From: Cacajao melanocephalus
Lineage: Eukaryota > Chordata > Mammalia > Primates > Pitheciidae
NCBI GenBank assembly: GCA_963573385.1
Contig: CAUYLG010018048.1
Coordinates: 1-64,000, forward strand
Direction of reading: 5' to 3'
DNA length: 64,000 bases
In this document: positions 33,070-46,849 of the stretch, piece by piece
Layout of the letters: each line of letters begins with the position of its first letter
How positions within the stretch are numbered: the first letter of the stretch is position 1
Notes under the pieces: model-generated
The model's input: the letters and a program-made list of their open reading frames with translations, nothing else
Told to the model about the DNA's origin: nothing
Databases searched by the model: none
Made by a program: the position numbers and the translations under genes

Positions 33070-33392
33070 AACTATGGTTTAAATATATATCCACTGAAAA
33101 TTCATATGATAAACCTATCCTCCAAAGTGATTGTATTAAGAATTGGGGCCTTTGGAAGTTGATTAGATCATAAGATCTGTATCCTCATAAACGAAATATG
33201 TGCCCTTATAAAACAGTTGTAAGAGATGTATTTTCACCCATTCTTCTATGTGAGGACACATCGAGAAGGTGCTGTCTTTTAATCTAGAAGCTGTCTAGAT
33301 CTTGGATTAGCCTTTATAACAATGATCAATAAATCATTGTTTGTAAATTACCCTAAGGTATTTTGTTACAGAAACCCAAATGGGCAGAGCAA
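33070..33392 (+). mobile_element. MaLR LTR (MLT1-like)
   Basis: GAAAATTCATATGATAAACC, AATTGGGGCCTTTGGAAGTT, GATTAGATCATAAGATCTG, GTGCCCTTATAAAACAGTTG, TATGTGAGGACACATCGAGA and TAAGGTATTTTGTTACAGAA follow the MaLR LTR order (GGGGCCTTTGGGAGGTGATTAGGTCATGAGG ... TGTGAGGACACAGC ... GGTATTTTGTTATAG). Diverged. It lies directly before an L1M element with no retroviral internal sequence. Confidence 0.82.
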
Positions 33393-34785
33393 CTACTGAA
33401 TTAATTGAGCAGGTGTATTAGTTGGCCACACATGACAAAGAACACAGACTTTATGGAATTATTTCAGGAAAATCATCAGACAAACCAATAGCAACAAAAT
33501 TAACTGAATATCTTGGAAAAGAAGTAGAAAATCTAATTTCCAGAGTTGCCACATTATGTTATTTTAAATGTCAAGTCTTTAACAACAAAACACACAAAGA
33601 AACAGAAAAGTATGACTCATACTGAGGGAGTAAAAAATAATCAATAAAAGTGGTCACTGAAGAAGTCTAAATATTGGATTAAGTAGACAAGAAATTTAAA
33701 TCAGCTATTTCAAATATGTTCCGATATATCAAAAAAAAACTATGTTTAAAGAATTACAGGAAGTAGAAGAATAATCTCTGTCCAAATAGAGAACATGAAT
33801 AAAACAATAGAAATTACAAAATAGATCAAATAGAAATTCTGGAATTGTAAAGTACAGTAACTGCTATAAAAAACTTACTAGTTGGGCTTAACTGGAGATT
33901 TGAGATAGTAGAAATAACAGCAAATATGAAGATAGTACAGTAGAGATTAGCTGAGGAAGAGAAAGAAAAATGTATGAAGAAAAATTAACGGAGCTTCAGG
34001 TCCTCAAGTGGCCCACCATGTGCATAATGGATATGGCACACTTGAGGAAGTGCCAGAAGAAGTAAAGAGAAAGAAACGGGCGGAACACATATTCAAAGAA
34101 ACAATTGCTTAAATGTCTTAACATTGAAGAAAACGTAAATTTGCACATACAAGAACATCAACAGAATCCAAGCAGAATAAATTTAAATACATCAATATCC
34201 AGATGCATCAAACTGTCAAAAGACTAATACAAAAAGAGGAACATGAAAAAAGTAAGAGCGAATAGCCTTATCATGTATTAATATAAGTGATTCCTCAGTA
34301 CAACTAACAGCTGATGTCTTATCAGAAATAATAGTGGGAAAAAGGCACTCTGATGACATATTTAAAGGGCTGAAGGAAAATAATATCAACCAAGGATTCT
34401 ACATGAAGTAAAAAGGTACTTCAAAAATGAAAGAGAAATTAAGATATCCTCAGAAAATTAAAAAAGAGAGAGAGAACAATCTTTGTTAAGCAGACCTTCC
34501 ATGTGAGAAATGCTAATGGGGTTAGTTAAGGATAAAATAAAATAAAAATAAACAGTAGCTGAATCCACCTGAAGAATAAAAAGCACTGACAAAGATAATT
34601 ACAAAGATATATGTGAAATACAGCATAAATATATTTTGTTTTTAAGTCTTCTCTTACATAATTTAAAAGACAATTGCACAAAAGGTAATTTTAAAACTGT
34701 GCTTATGGGATTATGACTTACGAAGATATAATGTTTGACAATAATAGCACAGGGAGGGTGGAGAAAATTTATCTATATCAGAGTT

Positions 34786-34842
34786 ACATATATATATATA
34801 TATATACACACACACATATATATATACATATATATATATATA
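34786..34842. repeat. (TA)n/(CA)n microsatellite
   Basis: Alternating TA with an ACACACAC block in the middle, nearly 60 bp, inside L1M copy A. Confidence 0.93.
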
Positions 34843-35287
34843 ATTGAAATTAGATTATCTTAATATCAGTTTAATTGTTTTCAATTACAATGTTAATTTT
34901 AATGCCCAGGGCAAACCACTAAAAAAATAATTTTTTTTAATATTAGTAAAATAAACAAGAAAATTAATGATACTGGAAAATATTGTTTAATACAGGATAA
35001 GGAAACTATAGAGAATAATGGAGAATATAGAGAATCAAAGTTAACAAGTGACACAAAAAAATAGCAAATTCTAAGAATAAATCTTGTAAGTAAGTATATT
35101 TAATGTAAATAGTTTAAGCACCTCAACTGAAAGTCAAAGATTGGAAGAATGAACAAAAACCTTATTTAGTTACACAATTTCTTGAAGAGACCCATTTTAG
35201 ATCCAAACAAAAAATAAGTTGACTATCGAAAGATATCCATACCTATTCATATAGTAATAAAAAGAGCTGGAGTGGTTACAGTCATAT

Positions 35288-35303
35288 AACACACACACAC
35301 ACA
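35288..35303. repeat. Short (AC)n
   Basis: Eight AC units in the L1M copy A body. Confidence 0.85.
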
Positions 35304-36025
35304 AAGCGCCTTCAGGCACAAAGGACATTTTTGAATTATAAGGGTTAAATAATCAGAAAAATTACAACTATAAACATGTATGAACCTAGCAATACAGCAC
35401 AAAAATACATGAAAGAAAACCTTACACAATTAAAAGGAAAACAAATTATTTAATTATAGTAGTTGAAAACTTTAATACTTTACATTCAATAATGGTTAGA
35501 AAAAATAGAGAATGAAGAAGAAAATAAGTCTTAAAATACCCCACAAACCAAGTATACCTAACAGATATCTAGAGAACACTTCATTCAGCAGCAGAACTGT
35601 ACACTTTATTCTCAAGTACACAAGGAAACTTCTCCAAGTGAGACCACATGGAAAGCCATACAAATTATTAAATCACATAATATATGTACTTCAATCAAAC
35701 TAGAATGAAGTTGAAAATCAAAAGAGGGAAAATTGGAAATTTCTCAAACGTGGGAATTAAACATTACACGCAAATAATGTTTCAAAGAAGAAATAATGGT
35801 AAAAGAAGAAAATACTTAAAGATGCCTAATTTTAAAAATGAATATACCAGAGTATAGAAAACAGCAAAGCAGTGTTCAGAGAAAAATTCATACCCTCAAA
35901 TGTGTGAATAAAAAGGAGGAGAGAATAAAATCAGCAAGATGGCCCTCATTTCCCAACAGAATCACAAATTTAAATTAATGGTATGCAGAACAAAATACCT
36001 TTGTGAAAATTCTAGAATTTTAAGT

Positions 36026-36720
36026 TAAGAATTTGTAGTATGCCAAGTGAGCACAACACCCAGAATAGTCACATTGAAATGCATAAGAAGAGAAATTTTA
36101 CTTTATATTCAACAGCCCCCCTCCTAAGCCTTCATAGATCAGCTATGGAGGAGAACACAATGGCTTGTAACTTAAACATCAGGGGGATAAAGGAGTTGAG
36201 TTATTATCAAATGTTCTGGATTTTCAAAGGGCTTCCCAGGGGACAGGTTTTTGTCCCACCTCATTCAGAATGCTGATGGAACTGGCATAGTTTGGATACC
36301 TGGGGGCTGCTGAAAACAAAGATGAGCAGGAATTGGCCTCCTGTGTCTAGCACAGCTCAGTGCAATCAGGAGAAGGGATATAATTTGAGGCTTCTCTCTT
36401 GCCAGGAATGGAGAAGAGCAGTGTATGGCTGGCATTTTTGGCCTTTCAGAGGGCTTCCCGAGGGACTGATATCTGTTCCATATGATTTGGATACTTATTG
36501 GAAGCCAACGTATTTGAAATTATTGATGACCACTGAAAACAGGAGAAATGGGTGGCTTGATGATGTAGACTCAGAGAATTTGCAGTGTTACTGGCAGACA
36601 TCAAATACAGAAACAGAATACAACCTGCTGAAAAAGAAATTGGCAATACTCTCTAATACAGAAATTGCCCACACAAGTCCCGGGGACGTGCATAACCACA
36701 AATAAAATTTATCAGAAATC
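36026..36720 (+). mobile_element. L1M 5' UTR (start of copy B)
   Basis: GATGAGCAGGAATTGGCCTC, CTGTGTCTAGCACAGCTCAG, CTCTCTTGCCAGGAATGGAG and CAGAGGGCTTCCCGAGGGAC match the GC-richer 5' region of ancient L1M elements. It contains two related units around GGGCTTCCC (36229 and 36451). Reading frame 1 is open over most of it apart from one TGA (36274-36276). Confidence 0.72.
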
Positions 36721-38317
<1,597 letters not shown>

Positions 38318-40046
38318 AAAATGAGGTGTTATAACTGTAAGCTGTTTTATGTAAACTTCATAGTAACTACAAAGAAAATATGCATGAGAGATACACAAAA
38401 GAAATAAGAGAGAGCTGAGATTATTACATGACACTAAAAAGACAATAATACACAAATAAGACAGTAAGAGAGAAAAAGAGGGGCAAAAAAAATCTATAAG
38501 TCAATAATAGTAACATCTTCACTATCAATAATTACTTTAAATATAAATAGCTCAAACTCTCCAATTAAAAGAAAGTGGCAGAAAGAATTTTTTAAAAAAG
38601 AGATCAAATTATATGCTGCCAACAAGAATCTAATTTGGATTTAAGAACATACATAAGCTGTAAGTGAAAGGATGAAAAATCATATTCCATGTAAATGATA
38701 ACCATAAAAGTGAGGGTGGCCATGTTTATATTAGATAAAATAAACTTTAACTCAAGAAATGTCAAACCAGATAAAGAAGAACATTAAATGGTTTTTAAAA
38801 AAGGTCAATCCATCAGAAAGATGTAACAATTATAAGTATATATGCACCCAGCATCAGAACACATGAATATATGAAGCAAACATTGAAGGAACTGAATGAA
38901 GGAATAGACAACAACAATGACAACAAAAAATATTTGGGAGATTCAAAACTTATCGATAATGAATGGACTTCAGACAGACTATAACACTGTGACGGAAATG
39001 TGGATCTATCAGACACATACAGCATATTTTACCAAAGAGCAAAATACACATATTGGTCAAATGCACACAGAACATCATTCAGGATAGATCCCATGTTAGG
39101 TCATAAAACAGTTCTTTATAAATTTAATATTAAAGTCATACCAAGGATATTTTCTGATCACAATGGAACTAAATAAGAATTTAATGGCTGAAGGACAAGT
39201 AGAAAATTCACTAATATGTGGAAATAAAGAAGCACACTCTTAAATAACCATGTATCAAAGAACAAATTAAAAGGGAAATTAGAAAATACTGTGAGATAAA
39301 TGCAAATGAAAACATGATGTATCAAAATTATGAGAGGTAGCAAAAATAAAACTAAGAGGGAAATACATAGTGATAAATGATAACATTTAAAAAGAGGAAC
39401 AGTCACAATTTTTTTTCAAAAAAATAACTTTATACTTCAAGGAAATAGGAAAAGCTAAGCTCAAAGTTACAGGAAGGAAGAAAATCATTAAGATGAAAAT
39501 ATAAATAAACAACTAATTTAAAAAAATAAAAAATCGAGGAAACTAAGCTTTGGTTTTTTGAAGAGATTAACTAAATTGACTATTAGCCAGGTTAATTAGG
39601 AAAAAAGAAAGAAGACACACATAAAATAAGGAAAGAAAGAGAAGTTATCAAAATTTGTGTTACAGAAATTAAAAGAATTATAAGAGACTGTGAATCTTAC
39701 CATAAATCATAATTTGCCTACAAATTGGATACCTAAGAGAAATACATTTCTAGAAAAATACAACTTATCAAGACTAAATCATGAAGGTATAGTAATTCTG
39801 TCAGAACCATAAATAGTAAAGAGTCTAAATCTAGTAATCATATATCTCCCAACAAAACAACAATAAAACCCAAAATCAAATGGCTTCTCATGGATTCTAT
39901 CCAACATTTAAAGGAGAATGGCAATCACTATCAAATGCTTCCCCCAAATACAAAAGAAGTAAATAACTCCAAGCTTATTTTATGAGGCCAGAATTTACCT
40001 CATGACAAAACCAGAAAAGACTTTACAAGAAAAATATATACCAATA
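38318..40046 (+). mobile_element. L1M copy B: inter-ORF region and ORF2 5' part
   Basis: Continues the L1M after the Alu. Landmarks are AACTCTCCAATTAAAAGAAA, TGCTGCCAACAAGAATCTAA, TATATGCACCCAGCATCAGA, CATGTTAGGTCATAAAACAG, TTTCTGATCACAATGGAACT, AAACTAAGAGGGAAATACAT and CATTTAAAGGAGAATGGCAA. These run through the endonuclease region toward the reverse transcriptase. It breaks at about 40046 where a MaLR LTR starts. Confidence 0.9.
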
Positions 40047-40489
40047 TGATTACTATGGTTTTATTGTGTATGTCTCCATGAATGATAATGGAAATTGATA
40101 ATTCCAATTTATATTGAAATTTTATCCTCAATAAAACCATATTAAAAGGTGAGGCCTTTAGAAGTGATTAGACCATAGGCCATTAAAGACCCTGCCCTCA
40201 TGAATAAATTAACATCTTATAAAAGAGATTAAGTGGGCAAGTTACCCCTATAGTCCCTTCTCTCTTCTGTCTGTTTCTTCCTGTGAGGTTACAGTGTTTG
40301 TCCACTCTAGAGGATGCAGTAAGAAGGTGTCATTTTGAAAGCAGGAAGCAGCCCTTACCACATACTGAGCCTGCTGGCACCTTGATGATGGACTGCTTAG
40401 CCTCCAGAACTGTGAGAAATACATTTTTATTGTTTATAAGTTATCCAACGTCACCTATTTTGTTATAGCGACACAAATAAACTATGACA
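40047..40489 (+). mobile_element. MaLR LTR (MLT1-like) inside L1M copy B
   Basis: AAAAGGTGAGGCCTTTAGAA, GTGATTAGACCATAGGCC, TGCCCTCATGAATAAATTAA, GCAGGAAGCAGCCCTTACC, GCCTCCAGAACTGTGAGAAA and TATTTTGTTATAGCGACACA are MaLR LTR landmarks in order. It is the same general type as the LTR at 33070 but not a close copy. Internal retroviral-type sequence follows. Confidence 0.88.
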
Positions 40490-40765
40490 AAATTGGTAGA
40501 GAGAAGTAAGAATATTGCTGTAACAAATATCTGAAAATATAAAACTGGCTTTGGAACTAGGTCATAGGTGGATGCTGACAGTTTTGAAATACATGCAAGG
40601 AAAACTCTGTTCCGTGGTGAATGGAGCATTATGGGTAATTCTGGTAAGAACTCACAAGGAGAGAAGAGCTGTACAGAAAGCTGTACAGCTTTTCAGGGAT
40701 TACCAAAGAGAGTGTAAATAGAACATTGGTAGAAATATAAACCTGAGGAACCACAAAATATCTAT
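40490..40765 (+). mobile_element. Partial MaLR internal region
   Basis: ATTGCTGTAACAAATATCTG, CTGGCTTTGGAACTAGGTCA, TAGGTGGATGCTGACAGTTT and AATTCTGGTAAGAACTCACA match the start of the MaLR (THE1/MST/MLT1) internal sequence, which normally follows the 5' LTR. It ends after about 275 bp with no 3' LTR. MaLR internal regions are non-coding or long-decayed. No viral protein frame is present. Confidence 0.72.
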
Positions 40766-42309
40766 GAATACTAATAAATGAGAGCAGCAATACTGTAAGA
40801 TACAAAATCAATGTGCAAAACAGTTATATTTTGCAAAGAACAATTAATAAATGAAACCCAAAACAAAATTACATTTAAAATAACATCAAAAAGTATAAAA
40901 CACAAGAACAAATTCAACGATTGGAATTCAAAACTCATGCATTAAATACTAAAAATAAAGATATGAAAAGATATACCATGTTTATGAACAAGAAGTCATA
41001 CTGTTGTCAAAATAGTACTATTCCCCCAAATTGATCTGGAGGTTCAACACCATTCCTATCAAGATCTAACGTTTATTTTTTGAGAAATTAACAAACTGAT
41101 TTTAAAATTTTTTTAAAAAGGTAAAAGATGCAGAGCAATCTAAAAATCAATTTAGAAAGCAGAACAAATTTGAAGGACTTGCATTTCCTAATTGTGAAAC
41201 TAACCATTAAACTCCTAATGAAGATAATGTAGTACTATTCATAATAGATATACAAATAAATGAAATAAAATTCCAGAAAGATGCATTTATGGTACTGCTT
41301 TTTGACAATGGCACAGAAATCATCCAATAGGCAAGGAATAGTCTTTCAATAAATGGCATTAGGAAAACAATATATTCACTATAAAGGATTAAAGTTTTAT
41401 CCCTACCTCACACCACATATAAAAGTTACCTCAAAATGTGCCAAAGAGCAAAACTTAAGATTTAAATCTCTAAAACTGAAAAGAAAATATTGGTGTAAAT
41501 CTTTTTGTGATTGGATTGGGCAATGATTTGCTTAACACAACACCAAAATCACAAGCAACAAACAAATACCAGATAAAATGGACATCATTCAATATAAAAA
41601 TTTTTGTCCTTCAAAATTACCATCTATAAAGCAAAAATATTCTTCAAAATACTGTATCTGACAAAGGACTTGTATCTAGAATATATAATAAATATTTACA
41701 ACTGAATAGAAAACACAAATAACTCACTTTAAAAAATAGGCAATGTATTCAAATAGATATTTCAATGACAAATGTAGAGCAATAGCCAATAAGAATATTA
41801 AAAGATACTCAACATTATTGGCCATTATAAAATGCAAATCAAAACTGCAAATGAGACACCATTTAACTCTCATTACAATGGCCATAATATAAAATACAGA
41901 CAGCATGAAATGTTGGTGAGGATGTGCAGAAATTGCAACCCTCATTCATGGCTCCTGTGATTTTTAAAATGGTGCAGCCACTTTGGAAACAGCTTGCCAG
42001 TTCCACAAAATGTTACAAATAGAGAAATCATATAAGTTAAAATTCCCATTCCTAGGTACTTACCCAAGAAAAAGAAAACATATACTCACACAAAAATGTA
42101 TACATAAATGCATTCATAGTAACATTATTGATAATAGTCCAAAATTTCAAACAACCTAACTTCCTATCACATGATCAATGGATAAGCAAAATGTGCTTTA
42201 CCCACACATTGGAATATTACTCAGCAATAAAAGGGAATTAGTCACTGATACATGATACTGATACTGTCTCATAGACATGAAAATATTATATTGACTGAAA
42301 GAAGCTATT
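40766..42309 (+). mobile_element. L1M copy B: ORF2 3' half
   Basis: ATACAAAATCAATGTGCAAA, CACCATTCCTATCAAGATCT, TTGGAATTCAAAACTCATGC, CTGACAAAGGACTTGTATCT, AGAGCAATAGCCAATAAGAA, TAAAATGCAAATCAAAACTG, GGTGAGGATGTGCAGAAATT, CACATTGGAATATTACTCAG and TATTGACTGAAAGAAGC carry ORF2 from the reverse transcriptase to near its end. The ORF2 segment between the text before 40047 and that after 40766 is missing. An L1P interrupts at 42310. Confidence 0.9.
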
Positions 42310-43289
42310 CACCTTCCTGACACCTTACACTAAAATTAACCCCAGATGTATTAAAGACTTAAACATAAGACCTACGTAACACCATAAAAACCCCAGGAGA
42401 AAATCCAGGCAAAACAATTCAGGACATATGCATAGGCAAGGACTTCATGACTAAAACACCAAAAGCATTGGCAACAAAAGCCAAAATAGACAAATGGGAG
42501 CTAATAACACTCCAGAGCTTCTGTACAGCAAAAGAAACAATCAGTAGAGTGAAATGACAACCAACAGAATGGGAAAAAAAGTTTGCACTCTACCCATCTG
42601 ACAAAGGGCTAATATATAGAATCTACAAAGAACTAAAACAAATTTACAAGAAAAAAACAAACAAGCCCATTCAAAAGTGGGCAAAGGAGATGAACAGACA
42701 CTTTTCAAAAGAAGACATTTATGAGGCCAACAAACATATGAAAAAATGCTCATCATCACTGGTCATTAGAGAAATGCAAATCAAAACCCATTGAGACACC
42801 ATCTCATGCCATTTATAATGGTGATCATTAAAAAATCTGGAGACAACAGATGCTGGAGAGGATATGTAGAAATAGGAGCACTTTTACGCTGTTGGTGGGA
42901 GTGTAAATTAGTTCAACAATTGTGGAAGACACAATGGTGTCCTCAAAGACCTAGAAATAGAAATTCCATTTGACCCAGCAATCCCATTACTGGGTATATC
43001 CCCAAGGGATTATAAATCATTCTGTTACAAAGACACATGCACACATATGTTCACTGCAGCACTGTTTACAATAGCAAATACCTGGAACCAACCCAAATGC
43101 CCGTCGATGATAGACTGGACAAAGAAAATGTGGCACATATACACCATGGAAAACTATGGAGCCATAAAAAATGATGAGTTCATTTCCTTTGTAGGGAAAT
43201 GGATGAATCTGGAAGCTATCATTCTCAGCAAACTGACACAAGAACACACAATCAAACACCATATGTTCTCACTCATAGGTGGGTGTTGA
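42310..43289 (+). pseudogene. L1 ORF2 C-terminal third, disrupted
   Basis: The text encodes the region after the reverse transcriptase domain, including the cysteine-rich C-terminal segment of L1 ORF2p (residues around RCWRGYVEIG and [12 protein letters not shown] in the frame starting at 42791). The end is intact (SLIGGC then TGA in the frame ending at 43289). At least one frameshift separates these parts and the 5' two-thirds of ORF2 is absent, so no enzyme can be made. Confidence 0.85.
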
Positions 43290-43511
43290 ACAATGAGAAT
43301 ACATCGACACAGGGAGGGGAGCATCACGGCGGGGCTAGGGGAGGGACAGCATGGGGTGGGGAGGTTGCAGAAGGATAACATGGGGAGAAATGCCAGATAC
43401 AGGTGATGAGGAGATGGAGGTAGAAAACTACCTTGCCATGTAAGTACTTATGCAACAACCCTGCATGATTTGTACATGTACCCCAGAACCTAAAGTACAA
43501 TTAAAAAAAAA
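42310..43511 (+). mobile_element. L1P LINE-1 (1.2 kb, 5'-truncated) nested in L1M
   Basis: Starts within ORF2 (TTACACTAAAATTAACCCCA) and passes through CAAAAGTGGGCAAAGGAGAT, GAAAAAATGCTCATCATCAC and GTATATCCCCAAGGGATTAT. It continues through TGATAGACTGGACAAAGAAA and the ORF2 stop at 43287-43289, then the 3' UTR and an A-tail. The target-site duplication is short: AAGCTATT at 42302-42309 and 43512-43519 (11 of 12 if extended to the left). The 3' UTR is of the same class as the copies at 1 and 61337. Confidence 0.96.
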
Positions 43512-43797
43512 AAGCTATTGACATAAGTATTATATATCATGTGATTCCATTCATATAAAATGTCCAGAATAGAGAAATTCTTACAGACAGAAAGTACATT
43601 AGTGACTACCCTGGAACTAGGGGGAGGGGGAGAACTGAAAGTGATGTTAATGGATGCAATGGGTGATGATAATGTTCTAAAACTGGATAGAATTGATGGC
43701 TGCGCAGCCCTGCAACTACATTAAAAACTATTAAATTTTACACTGTAAAAAAAGTGAATTATATATGTATTTTATCTCAATAAAGCTATTATAAAAC
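43512..43797 (+). mobile_element. L1M copy B: 3' end
   Basis: ATCATGTGATTCCATTCATA, CTGGAACTAGGGGGAGGGGG, GTTCTAAAACTGGATAGAAT and TTTATCTCAATAAAGCTATT are L1M 3' UTR in sense. Together with 36026-42309 it completes one long L1M copy running from 5' UTR to 3' end. Confidence 0.9.
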
Positions 43798-44744
<947 letters not shown>

Positions 44745-44756
44745 TGGGGTTATTCT

Positions 44757-45249
44757 TATAAGTGTAGAGAATGTTTAAAATTTTGGGATAATAACTAAAT
44801 CAATTGAACCACAAGGCAGATGGAACTTCAATTACTAGATATACTACTTTTTTTCCAAATACTTTCATTAGAATATATTGTAAATAAAATATATAGATTA
44901 TAAACAAAATATACTAAAAACAAAATTTAATAAAATTAAATTTTTTAGCATTGTTCACTAAGAAACTCATTTATTTCTGAGCTATAGCTATGACAAATCA
45001 GGACATATATAGTAAATTGCTTATATCTAAATATTATTTGCTCCAAAAATAATATATATGGAGAATAGATTTTGGTTATCTTTAGAAGCCTATCACCTTG
45101 CTTTATTCTGTTTTATAAATAGCAATAAAACTGTATTATTTACCAAATATGATTCCAACTAATTAGCATAAGATAAAGGTCCTTGATGAATAGACAGACT
45201 TTACAATGGTATCTCCTCAAAGTCAACCTCCTTTTTCACCCCACATACC
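44757..45249. other. No recognised gene or repeat
   Basis: About 490 bp, very AT-rich, with repeated AAATATA/AAAATTAA text at 44880-44945 but no named element. Confidence 0.42.
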
Positions 45250-45600
45250 CTGATTTTGTATTATGTGAAACAACTTCTATTTTTCTCTGCCTGCCATAGC
45301 ACATTTTTAGCTTGGAATATTCTTTCTGGAATGCTCTTTCTTACTACCTATATTAGGCTACTTTCCTACTCATGATTCAGGGCCAGCTCAAACAGTATCT
45401 TACCACAATGGTCATTTTACCTTCTCAGTAAAAATTAAACATTTATTCTTTGTGTCAATAGCACTTGAATGTATAGATAGAATACTTATCAAATTATTGT
45501 GCTTGTTTATCTATATATTTTCCTGATTAAACTGAGAAAAAAGAATACCTTTCTATTTAGTTTCCTTAGAATCTGCCCTGATGTTTAGCTTAAATAGATG
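45250..45600 (+). mobile_element. L2 LINE fragment
   Basis: GGAATATTCTTTCTGGAATG, CTCTTTCTTACTACCTATAT, ACTCATGATTCAGGGCCAGC and TCAAACAGTATCTTAC resemble the sense L2 stretch TGGAATGCTCTTTCC ... CTTCAAGGCCCAGCTCAAAT. Diverged, and the end is uncertain. Confidence 0.6.
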
Positions 45601-45802
45601 TTAATGAATATTTATTGCATTAATGAAAAAATTCAAACCAAGAAATGTATAACTGTCTTCCAAGTCGTGTTCAGGTTGAGGAATACATAAACTGGGTTAC
45701 TTTAGAGAATAACTGAGCAAAGAAAATGAGCTTTTAGTGTCCTTTAGTTTCCATAAATCAGCAACAAAATGGGAAAATGATATCTGCAGAAATATAGTCT
45801 AC

Positions 45803-45835
45803 ATACACACACACATATACACATCTACACACACA
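45803..45835. repeat. (CA)n-rich tract
   Basis: Interrupted CA units (ACACACACACACATATACAC). It faces a (TG)n tract about 50 bp away. Confidence 0.9.
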
Positions 45836-45883
45836 GCCCATCCGTTTGGTTTTTATTTTCCCTGACATGCAAATGATATTAAC

Positions 45884-45886
<3 letters not shown>

Positions 45887-45934
<48 letters not shown>
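45887..45934. repeat. (TG)n microsatellite, long and pure
   Basis: 21 uninterrupted TG units followed by TATGTG. It is the longest pure dinucleotide run in the window and so likely variable in length. Confidence 0.96.
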
Positions 45935-46849
45935 GCCATTTGAAAGGGATCAAATCCTCTGTTCCAATTTATTCTGAAATTTCTGGTAAAGGGTGAAATA
46001 AATATCAGATTTAGAAAAAAAAATAAAAGTTTCTATTCTCATGACAACTATTTCTGCAACCAAGGATGCATTTTTCTGCATAAATACAAATGTCACACTT
46101 GATCATAAATATACCTAGGTTATCCCATGACAGGTGTTTGGAGAGTATAGAAAGCATATGTTTCCACCCCTCAATTTGAGAGAAATTTTTCTTTACCTCT
46201 CCTAACTGTAAAATATTACAACTACTAAGAGGAGCTACAATATTAGTGAAACATATGCAAACTTGTAACATATTATACAGAGCTGGCAGGGTGGGGATTA
46301 GGTAAAGAGCTAAATAATTGACCACATTGCCAATTTCCTCTCTGCCTAAGTTTCAAAATTAAAGGATAAACATTTTTAGAATTTAATTAGCTTACAGTGA
46401 CTTGCAATTGAAGTGCACTATAAGAATGATATTTTTTTCTCCTTGAAAACTAGCTTTGCAGAAAGTCATAGGACAAACTAGACTTCAAAAACTGCTACCA
46501 ACTTGAATTTGAGTTTGCAGTTAAAACACTTTCGGGAGGTTTCTCAAGAAAATACCTTTTTAATGAATAAAGTTCAACTCAAACTTTCTCACCTACACAG
46601 ATAAAATCAGAAGGCTCAATTTTTAATTAAATGGGCTCAGAATTTCTTTATCTTTATTCTTCTTGTCATATTTGGTGGTCTTTAACATGTGGACAAGCAA
46701 ATATGATAATGAAAACCCTTAAAAATCAGAAGGGACTGCTTCTAAAATTGGAAATATCATTTATTTTTCTATTTAAAGAAGCAAAAAGATATTTATAAAA
46801 ATAAAAGTGAACAATGTATATTTTGGAATAGAACTCTCTCTTGGCACAG

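Larger units (their letters stand above)
33420..36025 (+). mobile_element. Ancient L1M, ORF1 to 5' half of ORF2 (copy A)
   Basis: ORF1-type landmarks: AAAGAAACAGAAAAGTATGA, TTTAAATCAGCTATTTCAAA, AAATAGAAATTCTGGAATTG, TCAACAGAATCCAAGCAGAA, CATGAAGTAAAAAGGTAC and AGCAGACCTTCCATGTGAGA. Then comes an inter-ORF region (CAACTGAAAGTCAAAGATTG) and an ORF2 endonuclease-region stretch (AGAACACTTCATTCAGCAGC). All frames are broken. It stops near 36025 without a poly(A) tail, directly in front of another L1M copy. Confidence 0.85.
45601..46849. other. 1.2 kb unassigned apart from CA and TG tracts
   Basis: Contains the CA-rich tract at 45803-45835 and the (TG)n at 45887-45934. A 104-codon antisense frame at 46011-46325 has no recognisable domain. 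The rest is AT-rich and unassigned. Confidence 0.45.
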
